DNA from: Microbotryomycetes sp. JL201
Taxonomy: Eukaryota; Basidiomycota; Microbotryomycetes
Assembly: GCA_033819885.1 (NCBI GenBank)
Contig: JAQYUZ010000031.1
Location: 62,001-126,000, forward strand
Length of the DNA: 64,000 nucleotides
Direction: 5' to 3'
Shown: positions 22,451 through 32,847 of the stretch, in pieces
Position numbering within the stretch: position 1 is the first letter of the stretch
Layout: each line of letters starts with the position of its first letter
Notes under the pieces: model-generated
The model's database searches: none
What the model saw: only the letters and a program-made list of their open reading frames with translations
Told to the model about the DNA's origin: nothing
Translations under genes and position numbers: made by a program

Positions 22451-24835
22451 ATGACAGGGCTGTCACGAGCATCGTCCGGCTCGTCTGCACGCACGCTTGC
22501 TCGCGTATCGGGCGATGATGGCAAAAACGCCGCCGCCGCCGCGAAGACGGCCGGACCCAAGCCAGAACCTGCACGCGATTTTCGAGCACCGGCGTCGATG
22601 GATCAACAAGACTTGGATGCAGAAGCAGAACTCGATTTCGCCGAGTTTGGAGGCGACATGCCACGGGACCTCGGCTTACAGCGCAAATGTCATGCGGCGG
22701 CAGTGGCGGCAGCGGCGAATAATGGCTCGAGTGCGCAACAAACAAGACCTCGCAAGACTTCAAACGCAGGCGGAAGGGCTCCAGTTATCGTAAGATCCAG
22801 AACTGGCTCGCGTCCGAGCTTGCATCTCGTCGATTCGGCTTGGAGCGCGAGCCATGCCGCGATGGAAAGAGTGTCGCAACAAAGCTCGCATGCATCATCA
22901 TCCGGCTCATCAACGGCTGCAGAAAGTCAAAGTGGCGATCAAAGTGGTCAACAGAACAAATCCGATCCCAACAAGGTCGAGTGGGAGGACAACGATCCGG
23001 CAAATCCTCAAAATTGGTCCAAGTCCCGCAAATGGCTCATGACCATCTTTTGCGCTCTGTTGACGGTGGTCGTTACATTTGCATCATCGGCACCTTCGAC
23101 TGGCGTCAGACAGATTGCCCAAGAGTTTGGCGTTGGGCTCGTACCAGCAAACTTGGTCACGTCAATGTTCTTGTTCGGCTTTTGCGCAGGTCCTGTGAGT
23201 CCCGGTCATCTTTGATTGAAATTTCATAGAACGCGACTGAACAAACAAAACGCAGATGCTGTGGGCGCCGCTCAGCGAAATGTTCGGTCGTCGACCCCTC
23301 TTCATCGTGACGTTCTTTGGGTTCGCGATCTTTCAGATTCCTTGTGCCCTTACGCCGACCTTTGGAGGCTTGGTCGTGTGCCGATTCATTGCTGGAACAT
23401 TCGCTGCTTCGCCTTTGACGAATGTAAGTTCTTGGAGACCTCCCATCGTGAACGCCAAACTTACACCACAGTATCAGGCTGGCGGGGTGATTGCCGATAT
23501 CTGGGACGCTGTCGGCCGAGGACCCGCTATGTCCATGTTCTCTGCCTCCGTTTTCATCGGTCCAGGTGAGCTTTTGGTGCTGAACATCCCTGGCTCGCAC
23601 GTTGCTGACGCCAAAGCGCTTGCCAGTTGTTGGCCCGATCATCGGCGGTTTCGTCACCGAATCTTATCTCGGCTGGCGCTGGACGTTCTGGATCATTGGA
23701 ATCTGGGCTCTCACTGCATGGGCCCTCATCGTCCTGCTTCTGCCCGAGACGTACCACCCGAAGCGTGAGTGCCCAGCACGAAATGAACCGAGAGTCCCGC
23801 ACTGAGCAGCTTAAATACAGTCCTTGCCAAGAAAGCTCATCGACTCCGCAAGCAGGAGCCGGAAAAGAACGCCAAGCTCTATGCCGATCTCGAGAAAGCA
23901 GATTTTTCGCCTCGGACGCTCGTGACACGAACTCTTGGACGACCGTTCATCATGCTGGCCACGGAACCTATCCTAATGCTCGTGACCATCTACCTCTCGG
24001 TCGTGTATGGTTTGCTGTACTCGGCGTTCAGCTCATTCCCAATCATCTGGGAGCAATTGCGCGGGTTCAGCCTTGGCCTCGGCGGTTTGATCTTTATTGG
24101 CGTCGGCGTGAGTCTCTCGATTGAAGTGAATCTAGCAAGAGCTCTTGCTTACCAATGAATTCCGTGCAAGATTGGAACAACGTTGGGCGCAGTATTGAAC
24201 GTCATAATGCAGCGCCACTATCGTCACCTTGTTCCGAAGTGGCACGGCCATCCACCACCCGAAGAGCGCTTGTATGGTGCAATGGTCGCCGGACCAATCC
24301 TTGTCGTCGGCTTGTTCTACTTGGGCTGGACAGGCAATTATCCTTCGATCCACTGGGCCGTTCCGGCGGGGGCGACCATCATCGTCGGCATAAGCTTCAC
24401 ACTCGTATTCATCTCACTCCTATCTTACATTATCGAAGTATACCTCATGTACTCCGCCAGCGCCCTCGCCGCCAACACAATCGTCCGGTCGGCTATCGGT
24501 GGCGCGTTCCCGCTCTTCACCAATATCATGTACACAAACTTGGGTGTCAATTGGGCAACGACATTGATTGCATTGATTGCTCTCGTCATTGCACCTGCAC
24601 CCTTCATTTTCTATCGCTGTGAGTCGCGTCGCCAAATATAAGCCGTGCGTCGTATGCTGATGCAGATCTTTCGCGCACAGACGGTGCTCGAATTCGTGGA
24701 GCGAGTAAGTTTGCCCCATGTTTGGACATTGGCATGCGCGAACGTGTCGAACGCGAAGAACGCGAGGAGCACGAGCGACGCCAGTCTGAACAAACGGGTG
24801 AGAAGCGAGCCCAAATTACCGAGAATCGCGTGTGA
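22451..24835 (+). CDS. MFS transporter, DHA1 drug/polyamine type, copy 1 of 3
   Basis: This is a proton-coupled 12-TM efflux transporter of the fungal DHA1 family (TPO/FLR-like). A long cytoplasmic N-tail contains PKPEPARDF, a PSLHLVDSAWSASHAAM block and the family hallmark DPANPQNWSKSRKW just before TM1. Motif A is present as MLWAPLSEMFGRRPLF after TM2. TM4-5 carry VCRFIAGTFAASPLTN and GGFVTESYLGWRWTFWIIGI. The second half holds FPIIWEQLRGF, VPKWHGHPPPEERLYGAM and SLLSYIIEVYLMYSASALAAN. Seven exons are predicted; the tail spliced to FIFYR reads YGARIRGASKFAPCLDIGMR and ends ITENRV. The frame is intact. The substrate is unknown: drugs, polyamines or a metabolite are all possible. Copies 2 and 3 follow head to tail with identical intron positions. 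Confidence 0.93.
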
Positions 24836-25210
24836 TATAGTCGTATTGCTGTGTTAGACTCTGATAGATTTGAGATCTTGTTTCCAGCACTCCTTTTTGT
24901 CGCCAAATTCGAATATGCTTTTTCGTTTCACTTCGCCTTCGTCGTCGGTTCCTCGTTTATGCAATATACCACACACCGAACAGACACCGACGACTGCATG
25001 GCTATTTGGCCAGCCTTGCGTCATCTCCCTCATCGCCTTAGGGCTCCGGCATCTTCCCGAGTTCGGGATTGTGCCTCGGTGTGTCCGGCCCAGAAACCGA
25101 CCTGGCCCGCCGATATCCGACACCAGGCTTTATCTGCCTGGGCACCCAATTTCACACATTTTTTTCCTACTCGGCCTTATTCCATTGAGTCTAAACTATA
25201 GCACAACACA
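24836..25210. promoter_or_regulatory. Spacer between MFS copies 1 and 2
   Basis: This is 375 nt without a gene. It should hold the promoter of copy 2. By eye it is not a copy of the spacer between copies 2 and 3, so the promoters seem to have diverged. Confidence 0.4.
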
Positions 25211-27537
25211 ATGGCAGGACTGTCAAGAGCGCCGTCCGACTCGTCGTCGTCGTCCCGAACACTGAGAGGAACGAGCAGCGAGTTTGAATCGCTCAAACCG
25301 GAACCTGCCCGCGACTTCCGAGCTCCGTTCGAAAATGACCCCCTCAACAATGGTGATGACTTGAACAAAGAGGCGGAGCGCGAGTTTGCAGAATTCGGTG
25401 GCGATATGCCTCCAGATCCCGGCTTGCAGCACAAGTGCCATAGGGCGGTGGCGGTGGCGGCAAAGATGGAGTCAGAGAGGCAGAAAACGCGAGCTCGAAG
25501 ACTGTCAATGGCGGGCGGAAAGGCACCTTCCCTTATTAGGTCAAGGACAGGCACGATGCCAAGTCTGCACCTCGTTGACTCCGCGTGGAGCGCGAGCCAC
25601 GCGGCGATGGACAGTCTTTCTCAACGAGTCTCAAGCACAGTGTCTATCACGTCCAGAACCGTCACAGAACGCGCCTCTCAGCCCGACTCTGTCGACGCGA
25701 ACAAAGTCGAATGGGAGGAAAATGACTCGGCTAACCCTCAAAACTGGTCCAAGCCTCGTAAATGGCTCGTCACTATTTTTTGCGCGCTTTTGACGGTAGT
25801 CGTCACCTTTGCCTCGTCTGCGCCGTCGGCTGGCATTAAAGACATCGCTCGAGACTTTGGAGTTGGCATTGTGCCCGCCAACTTAGTCACGGCAATGTTC
25901 CTGTTTGGTTTTTGCGCCGGACCGGTTCGTGATCTCATCTGCATCAGGTACCTTTAGCTGATGACCAGATTTGCAGATGTTGTGGGCACCTCTAAGCGAG
26001 ATGTTTGGACGCCGACCGCTTTTCATTTTCACTTTTTTTGGATTCGCCATTTTTCAGATCCCGTGCGCGCTGACGCCAACTTTTGGCGGATTGGTCGTCT
26101 GCCGCTTCATCGCCGGGACATTTGCTGCTTCTCCGTTGACGAATGTGAGTTTTCTGGGCCTTCGTAAGCAGGTGTACAGACCGGGTGACCTCAAGGACAC
26201 AGGCCGGTGGCGTTTTAGCAGACATGTGGGACGCCATAGGACGAGGGCCGGCCATGTCGATATTCTTTGCATCAGTCTTTATCGGTCCTGGTCAGTTTTG
26301 GTCCAAAGCCAAAAATTGCATAGTCTGACACCCTGTTCAATCTCCAGTCACCGGTCCACTTATCGGGGGTTTCGTGTCAGAGTCGTACCTCGGCTGGCGA
26401 TTCATGTTCTGGGTGGTCGGAATTTGGGCACTTTCATTTTTGCTCCTCATTGTGTTGCTTCTGCCCGAGACATATCATCCCAAGCGTGCGTGGACATTAG
26501 GAGCGTGACAATCGATCCCGTCACTAACGGTGTTCACTCACTACAGTCCTGGCCGACAAAGCCAAACGACTCCGCAAGCAGGATCCTGAGAAGAACCGTG
26601 AACTTTACGCGGAGCTGGAACGAACAGACTTGTCGCCGAAAACGCTCGTGACGCACACGCTGCTTCGGCCGTTCCTGATGCTTGCCACCGAGCCTATTCT
26701 CTTGCTCGTGACGGTCTACTTGTCAGTGGTGTACGGTATTCTATACGCCTGCCTTAACAGCTTTCCAATCATTTGGGAAGAGCTTCGAGGCTTTAGTCAG
26801 GGTCGTGGCGGTCTGATCTTCATCGGTGTCGGCGTAAGTCTGGCAAACGGGGCAGGCACTGAAGCCCTACTGACGTGTTGGAGTGTCGCAGATTGGGACT
26901 ACTTTGGGTGCCGTTTTGAATGTGACCATGCAGCGTCATTATCGCCATCTCGTTCCCAAGTGGCATGGCCATCCACCGCCAGAAGAACGACTTTACGGCG
27001 CAATGGTAGCCGGTCCGACCATTGTCATTGGCTTGTTTTGGCTAGGTTGGACGGGTAACTACCCGTCCATTCACTGGGCCGCCCCAGCCTGCGCTACCAT
27101 CGTCGTCGGCATGAGCTTCACTCTCGTCTTCATCTCGCTACTTTCGTACATCGTCGAAGTGTATCTGATGTACTCGGCCAGCGCACTCGCAGCCAATACA
27201 ATTCTTCGTTCAGTCATCGGAGGTGCCTTTCCTCTGTTCACGACCATCATGTACAAGAATCTGGGCGTCAACTGGGCTTCTACTTTGCTCGCTTTGATTG
27301 CGCTTGTCATCACACCTGCTCCATTCATTTTCTATCGACGTAGGTGACAAGTTTCGCTTTATTTATCGCTTGGCACAAATGACTGACCCTGAATGCGTTC
27401 CAGATGGAGCTCGGATTCGAGGAGCAAGTCGTTTCGCTCCATGTCTCGACATTGCTATGCGAGAACGTGTCGAACTTGAGGAAAGGGCAGATGACGAGCG
27501 GCTATGGTCCGAGCGTCGAGCAGAGAAACAGGTTTGA
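25211..27537 (+). CDS. MFS transporter, DHA1 drug/polyamine type, copy 2 of 3
   Basis: This paralogue of the preceding transporter matches it along the whole length. The N-tail begins MAGLSRAPSDSSSSSRTL and keeps FAEFGGDMPPDPGLQHKCH and PSLHLVDSAWSASHAAM. NPQNWSKPRKW precedes TM1, and MLWAPLSEMFGRRPLFIF is motif A. Later blocks are GGFVSESYLGWRFMFWVVGI, FPIIWEELRGFSQGRGG, VPKWHGHPPPEERLYGAM and SYIVEVYLMYSASALAAN. The final exon gives HGARIRGASRFAPCLDIAMR and ends RRAEKQV. Six introns fall where those of copy 1 do. The reading frame is open throughout, so it looks functional. The main differences from copy 1 lie in the N-tail and the TM5-6 region (SFLLLIVLLLPETYHPK), which could change substrate range. 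Confidence 0.93.
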
Positions 27538-27792
27538 TCTTTGAACATACGCTTTTTAGTGCCTGCAATCGTCTCATAGTTTTATTCGTAATCCAATAGA
27601 GTCTTCATCCGATGCTCTCGCGCATATATTGAGCGTCCAGCCGTGACCGTGCCGCGTGCACTTGGGGACGTGGGGCTCGGTGTCTGCTGACACCGACTGA
27701 CAAAGCGGACATATGATTGCGCATGTCGCTTTCCTGCTTCTGTGTCTCATTCAATCACACAATCATCCACTCTATCAACGAAGTTTTCCCCC
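27538..27792. promoter_or_regulatory. Spacer between MFS copies 2 and 3
   Basis: This 255-nt gap has no gene and is a presumed promoter for copy 3. Confidence 0.4.
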
Positions 27793-30123
27793 ATGGCAGA
27801 ATTGTCGCGAACGTCGTCCGCCACTTCGTCGTCACGAACGCTAACAAAGTCGACAGCAGATGATCGAGTCGACATTGGGGCGGATCTGCCAAAGCCCGAG
27901 CCTGCTCGCGGTTTTCAAGCTCCTTCTCTCGATGAAGATGAACTGAATGAAGAAGCAGAGCGCAAATTTGCCGGATTCGGAGGGGACCTGCCTCCAGAAC
28001 TTGGCTTGCAGCACAAATGTCAGAGGGCGGTGGCGGCGGCGGCAAAGATGGAGTCGGAGAAGCAGCAAACGCGAGCTCGAAGATTGTCAAACGCGGGCGG
28101 AAAGGCACCTTCCCTTACCAGGTCAAGAACGGGGACGATGCCGAGCCTGCATCTCGTTGACTCGGCTTGGAGCGCAAGTCATGCGGCTATGGCGCACGCC
28201 TGCGGAAAAAGCTCAGGCGATACGACGGCAACATCAAGTGACGTCATGGATCACAAAGGAAGAATCTACGACGGACGCCAACAAGGTGCAATGGGAAAGC
28301 AACGACCCGGAAAACCCTCAGAACTGGTCGCATGCGCGCAAGTGGCCGCTCACAGTATTCTGTGCCTCTTTGACGGTCAACGTGACCTTTGCCTCATCCG
28401 CACCGTCACAAGGTGTCAAAGATATTGCTCAAGAATTTGGAGTCGGTCTGGTCCCTGCCAATTTGGTCACGTCCATGTTTTTGCTTGGATTTGTCTGTGG
28501 GCCGGTCAGTCATAGCAAAAATTTCTCCAGTTGTCTGGAGTGACTGATGCATATTGTGCAGATGGTCTGGGCTCCACTTAGTGAGATGTTTGGTCGCCGA
28601 TCGCTCTTCATGGTCGCCTTCTTTGGATTTGCCCTCTTTCAAATCCCTTGCGCGCTCGCGCCCAACTTTGGCGGATTGATCGTTTGTCGCTTCATCGCCG
28701 GCTTGTTTGGGGCATCTCCTTTGACGAACGTGAGTTGTTGCGCCTACCCGGGCTCCTGAAATTACTAACTCGGTTGCGTACAGGCCGGTGGCGTTGTCGC
28801 CGACATGTGGGACGCGGTCGGACGAGGACCTGCAATGTCTCTATTTTCTGCATCAGTGTTCATGGGTCCAGGTGAGTATTTTGCCACATGCGACAACCAT
28901 GTTCACGGGGTCTGATCGGGCGAATGTCAGTGCTCGGACCGATCGTTGGCGGCTTCGTGTCGGAATCGTTTTTAGGCTGGCGCTGGACCTTCTGGCTCGT
29001 CGGCATTTGGGGATTAACAACCTGGACTCTGATTTGCCTCTTTCTGCCAGAAACTTATCACCCAAAACGTAAGTACTGCTGAACTACTCGATCGACGAGC
29101 TCGTGCCAATTCGCGTACGCTGCAGTCCTCGCCAACAAGGCCCAACGTCTACGCAAGCAAGATCCCGAGAAGAACAGCCAATTGTACGCAGACCTCGAAA
29201 GGGCCAACTTCACGCCAAAGACTGTATTCACTCGCACTCTTCTTCGACCTTGGATCATGTTGGCATCGGAGCCTACTCTGCTCCTCGTCACGATCTACCT
29301 CGCTATTGTTTATTCGCTCTTGTATGCGACACTGTCCGCATTCCCCATCATTTGGGAGGACATGCGTGGATCCACTCAAGGACGTGGCGGTCTCATCTTT
29401 ATCGGAGTCGGCGTAAGCAAGATGACTTGTCGGGTTTTGCTGCTTGACTAACGCTCGAGTCTTTAGATCGGAACATCATTGGGTGCCCTCATCAACGTGA
29501 ATCTGCAACGTCATTATCGCACTCTGGTTCCTAAATGGCACGGGCATCCGCCTCCGGAAGAACGGCTCTATGGCGCCATGTGCGCCGGTCCGATACTCGT
29601 GACTGGCCTCATGTGGCTGGGATGGACCGGCAATTATCCCTCAATCCATTGGGCCGTCCCAGCTGGGGCAGCCATCATCATCGGCATGAGTTTCACGCTC
29701 GTTTTCATTTCGCTCTTATCCTACGTCATTGAAGTCTACCTAATGTACTCGGCTAGCGCTCTGGCCGCAAATCCTATCGTCAGATCAGCTTTGGCAGCGT
29801 CGTTCCCTTTGTTCATGCATGCCATGTACAAAAAATTGGGCGTCAATTGGGCTACGACGTTGATCGCAATGATCGCACTTCTCATCGCGCCTTCACCTTT
29901 CATTTTCTACCGATGTAAGTACACTTTCAAGGTTATTCATCTTGCGTAAAGTTGACCTCGTCGTTCAGATGGCGCTCGGATTCGCGGAGCAAGTCGTTTC
30001 GCACCATGTCTCGACATTGTTATGAGAGAACGAGTCGAGAGAGAGGCACTCGAACAACACGAACAAAAACAAGCAGCGCAAACGGTCGAGAAACGCTCTT
30101 GGCTGGCTCATAATCGAGTTTGA
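27793..30123 (+). CDS. MFS transporter, DHA1 drug/polyamine type, copy 3 of 3
   Basis: This is the third member of the array. It starts MAELSRTSSATSSSRTL and keeps KPEPARGFQAP, FAGFGGDLPPELGLQHKCQ and PSLHLVDSAWSASHAAM. TDANKVQWESNDPENPQNW leads into TM1. MVWAPLSEMFGRRSLFMV is motif A with one changed residue pair. VCRFIAGLFGASPLTN, GGFVSESFLGWRWTFWLVGI and VPKWHGHPPPEERLYGAM follow. The last exon reads YGARIRGASRFAPCLDIVMR and ends LAHNRV. The six intron positions agree with the other two copies. It lacks a few N-tail residues after the SAWSASHAAM block compared with copies 1 and 2. The frame is open and the substrate unknown. Confidence 0.93.
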
Positions 30124-30166
30124 TCAATTTTCAAGATTGATCGAACCACTGAAATTTCCTGTATCG

Positions 30167-30227
30167 AATAGTCCATAGCCTATATGCGAATAGTCCATAG
30201 CCTATATCTAATAGTCCATAGCCTATA
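30167..30227 (+). repeat. Three tandem copies of an 18-nt unit
   Basis: The unit AATAGTCCATAGCCTATA occurs at 30167-30184, 30189-30206 and 30210-30227, with spacers of 4 and 3 nt. It lies just after the stop of the last MFS gene and before the convergent zinc-finger gene. It is AT-rich against a GC-richer background. It could be a minisatellite or part of a 3' processing region. Confidence 0.9.
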
Positions 30228-30461
30228 GACATTGTACATATGCTTCAATGACAAAACTTTGACGACTCAGCTCAAGACAACTGTCGGCTTGGGACATTTG
30301 ATGCGAAAATGATCTCATTCTGGCAACACGAGGAGGAATAGATAACGACAAGAGAGATGCAAGAGCACATACAAAAAGGAAGGAGTGATCCCAGAAATTG
30401 TCAACAAACAGAATGACTGATTCACGGGAATGCGATCCGATAGTTGAGAACCCAATGGCAC

Positions 30462-32667
30462 TCATGGATGAGACGTCGGTGGAACTTGCTGGCCTTGTTC
30501 ATGGTAGCCCGAGTGATGATTGTAAGAGTATGATACATCGTTCAGCCTTTGATTCGGATCCAGAGGATAGTGAGTATAAAACGGTTTGTGTTCTGTTGTC
30601 GTGGTCACCTGGTGAGACCACCCTGACGCGGCGGTGTCGACGTAGCTGATCGGCGCATAGCCTGTCTGGGCTGGCACGTGACGGTTCTGCATGAAATAGT
30701 CTGATGGAGGACTGCAGGTTGCGTGTCAGCTACTATGTACGACAGTCGACTGCAGACCAAGCTTACGGATTGTCGGCAACGTAATACCACTGCGAATGGG
30801 AAGAAGGTGGCCGAGCTGTCGGGGGCGGATAGTAGCTGTGCGAGCCGTTGGCAATTTCCGTCTGGGAATTACCGTCGAAGGGCATCGTTGATGGTCTATA
30901 GTCATAATGTGAGGATGGCGTGGGCAGGGCTTGCGGCCCGTGAATGGCGGGTTCCGGGACAGGGTATGGCCGGTTGTCGTACGGGTACGCCCGATGCGCC
31001 GACTCGTGCATGCTGGTCACGGGCGCCGGTGCCGTCCACGTCGGTTCGGGTGATTCATACACAGTCACAGACGAAGCAGGCGCGGGAAGCAACTGCGCAA
31101 TTGAGGGTAGAGTCACACCCCGTCCTCCTGCCGTTCCTGGCCGTACAACATCCCCGCTTGCGTAGACCGCATCCGCAGGAGGTGCTCCGGACCACGCGGT
31201 TGGCGCAAGGTCCACTGCAGGATGGCCACGAGCGAGCTGACCAGAGTCGCCGTAAATAGAGTGAGGAGTGGGAGGGAGGGCAGACTCGACTTCTTTGACG
31301 GGAGCATAAACGCTGGTCTGAGCAGATGTATATACCGGAAAGTAGGCTTCGGGCGCCGGTAGGGCAGGATTCCAAGCGGACGATGAGGGCGGTGGCAAGC
31401 GCACCATTGCTGGCTCAGAAGCGTGCGCCCGATCGTCTGTCACAGTTGGGCGTGAAAGGGAGACTGGCGCATGCGAATGTGGCGCTCGAGTCGTCGACGG
31501 TGTGCGAACAGGTCCTGGGCTGACGGACGGACGAGGCGAGGGACTCGGTTCGAGCCTTTTTGAACTGTCAGATCCGGCCATTGCAGCGAGAGACGTTGCA
31601 GCTGATTCAGATTCAGTCGTAGGACTGTTGCTGTTGTTATTGCGACCTCTGCTGCTGCGCGATTCGACAACGCTCAAGCCTAGCGCCTGTGCTTGCTCTG
31701 GCATGAGAACCATCCCAGCGTCGAGCTGGCGCTGCATTGATTTTGAAGACATTTTCGAGTGAACGGCGATACTTGCTGCGAGGACAGATGCATTTGCCTC
31801 TGGTTGATCGCGGTGGCGTTTGTTGGCGTGCTGTCTCAGGTTGTCGAGCCTGCTAAACGTCTTGCCGCAGTGGCACTCGAACGGTTTGTCGCCGGTATGT
31901 TTCCTGTTGATGCAGCTTTGAATGAGAATGCAAGAGCGGGTCAAGTGTCATGGCGCCGAGGTGCTGACCTGATGTGTCTCGCCAAATGCTCGGACCGCAA
32001 AAAGACCATTTCACACGTGCCGAACCCCTGACATCTGAAAATTGTTCTCCGTCTCGGTGGAGCCAAGTTGAGCGTTGCTGTGCTGTCGCTGTCCCCCTGC
32101 TGTTGCTCGTCATGATCTGGCTCGCCCGCCAATGGGGCAGCGCTCCGCGGACTGTGACCGCGTAGCGCTGACGGCCCTCGACCGAGCGAAGACTGTTCCG
32201 CAAGCCCTGGTATAACGTACATGCCCGAAGATCGTCCCAATGAGGGTGTCGAGGCCGTGTAGGTCGGGGATGAACGCACGGGACCCGGCGCTGTCGTTGC
32301 AGCGGCCATCATCGACGCCTCCCGAGGCCCAGATGCGCCTGTCATGTCGTTCGCAACATTCATACAAGTCAGCTCTGTCGCAAGATGTGGCTTCTGCGGC
32401 CGATCCGCTGGCGCAGAATCGACCAATGCGCTGCAGGCCGGGGGCCGGGCGTTCGCTCGCCTCGGTCGGCGGGCTTTGTCAAGAAGGATTCGAGGCTAGT
32501 GCACGCGAGACTAACCTGACGTCTGGCGTGTGCTCGTGAGGCGTACACTCGGCGTCGTTCAACTCTGTCTTGGTGTGTCCAGGCAGTGCGTGAGGTCGAA
32601 AGCTATACGTTTGCTCGTGTGGATCACCACGAGATAGCCAGCGTTTCATTTCCTCGCGCGCGCACAT
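30462..32667 (-). CDS. C2H2 zinc-finger transcription factor with two fingers
   Basis: This is a nuclear DNA-binding regulator. The N-terminal exon starts [19 protein letters not shown] and is spliced to [15 protein letters not shown]. The disordered region leads to the fingers. Finger 1 is [20 protein letters not shown], followed by RHIR; an intron falls within this codon region. Finger 2 is [20 protein letters not shown]. The linker reads KHTGDKP. This arrangement, with [10 protein letters not shown] in the second finger, is common in filamentous fungal C2H2 regulators. About 350 residues of Ser/Pro-rich, Tyr-dotted sequence follow. A last exon gives [19 protein letters not shown] and ends VPPTSHP. 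The tail is probably an activation region. Target genes are unknown. Confidence 0.88.
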
Positions 32668-32847
32668 GGCTCACCGACTGCGCACTCCAGACGAGCGGGC
32701 CCAGGCGCCCAAGGCTCGGGCCAAAAATTGAATCGACTGTGACGGTCCCGAACTTGATAGTGCACCCGATTTCATTGAGCTCGAGACATTGCAGATGGAC
32801 TCGTAGACGTATCAAGCAGAGCACACCCCGCCCAGCACCAACATGGT

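Noticed and set aside
22451-30123. A biosynthetic gene cluster around the MFS array
   Set aside because: The neighbours are NAA35 and a C2H2 regulator; no synthase, P450 or other pathway enzyme is next to the transporters.
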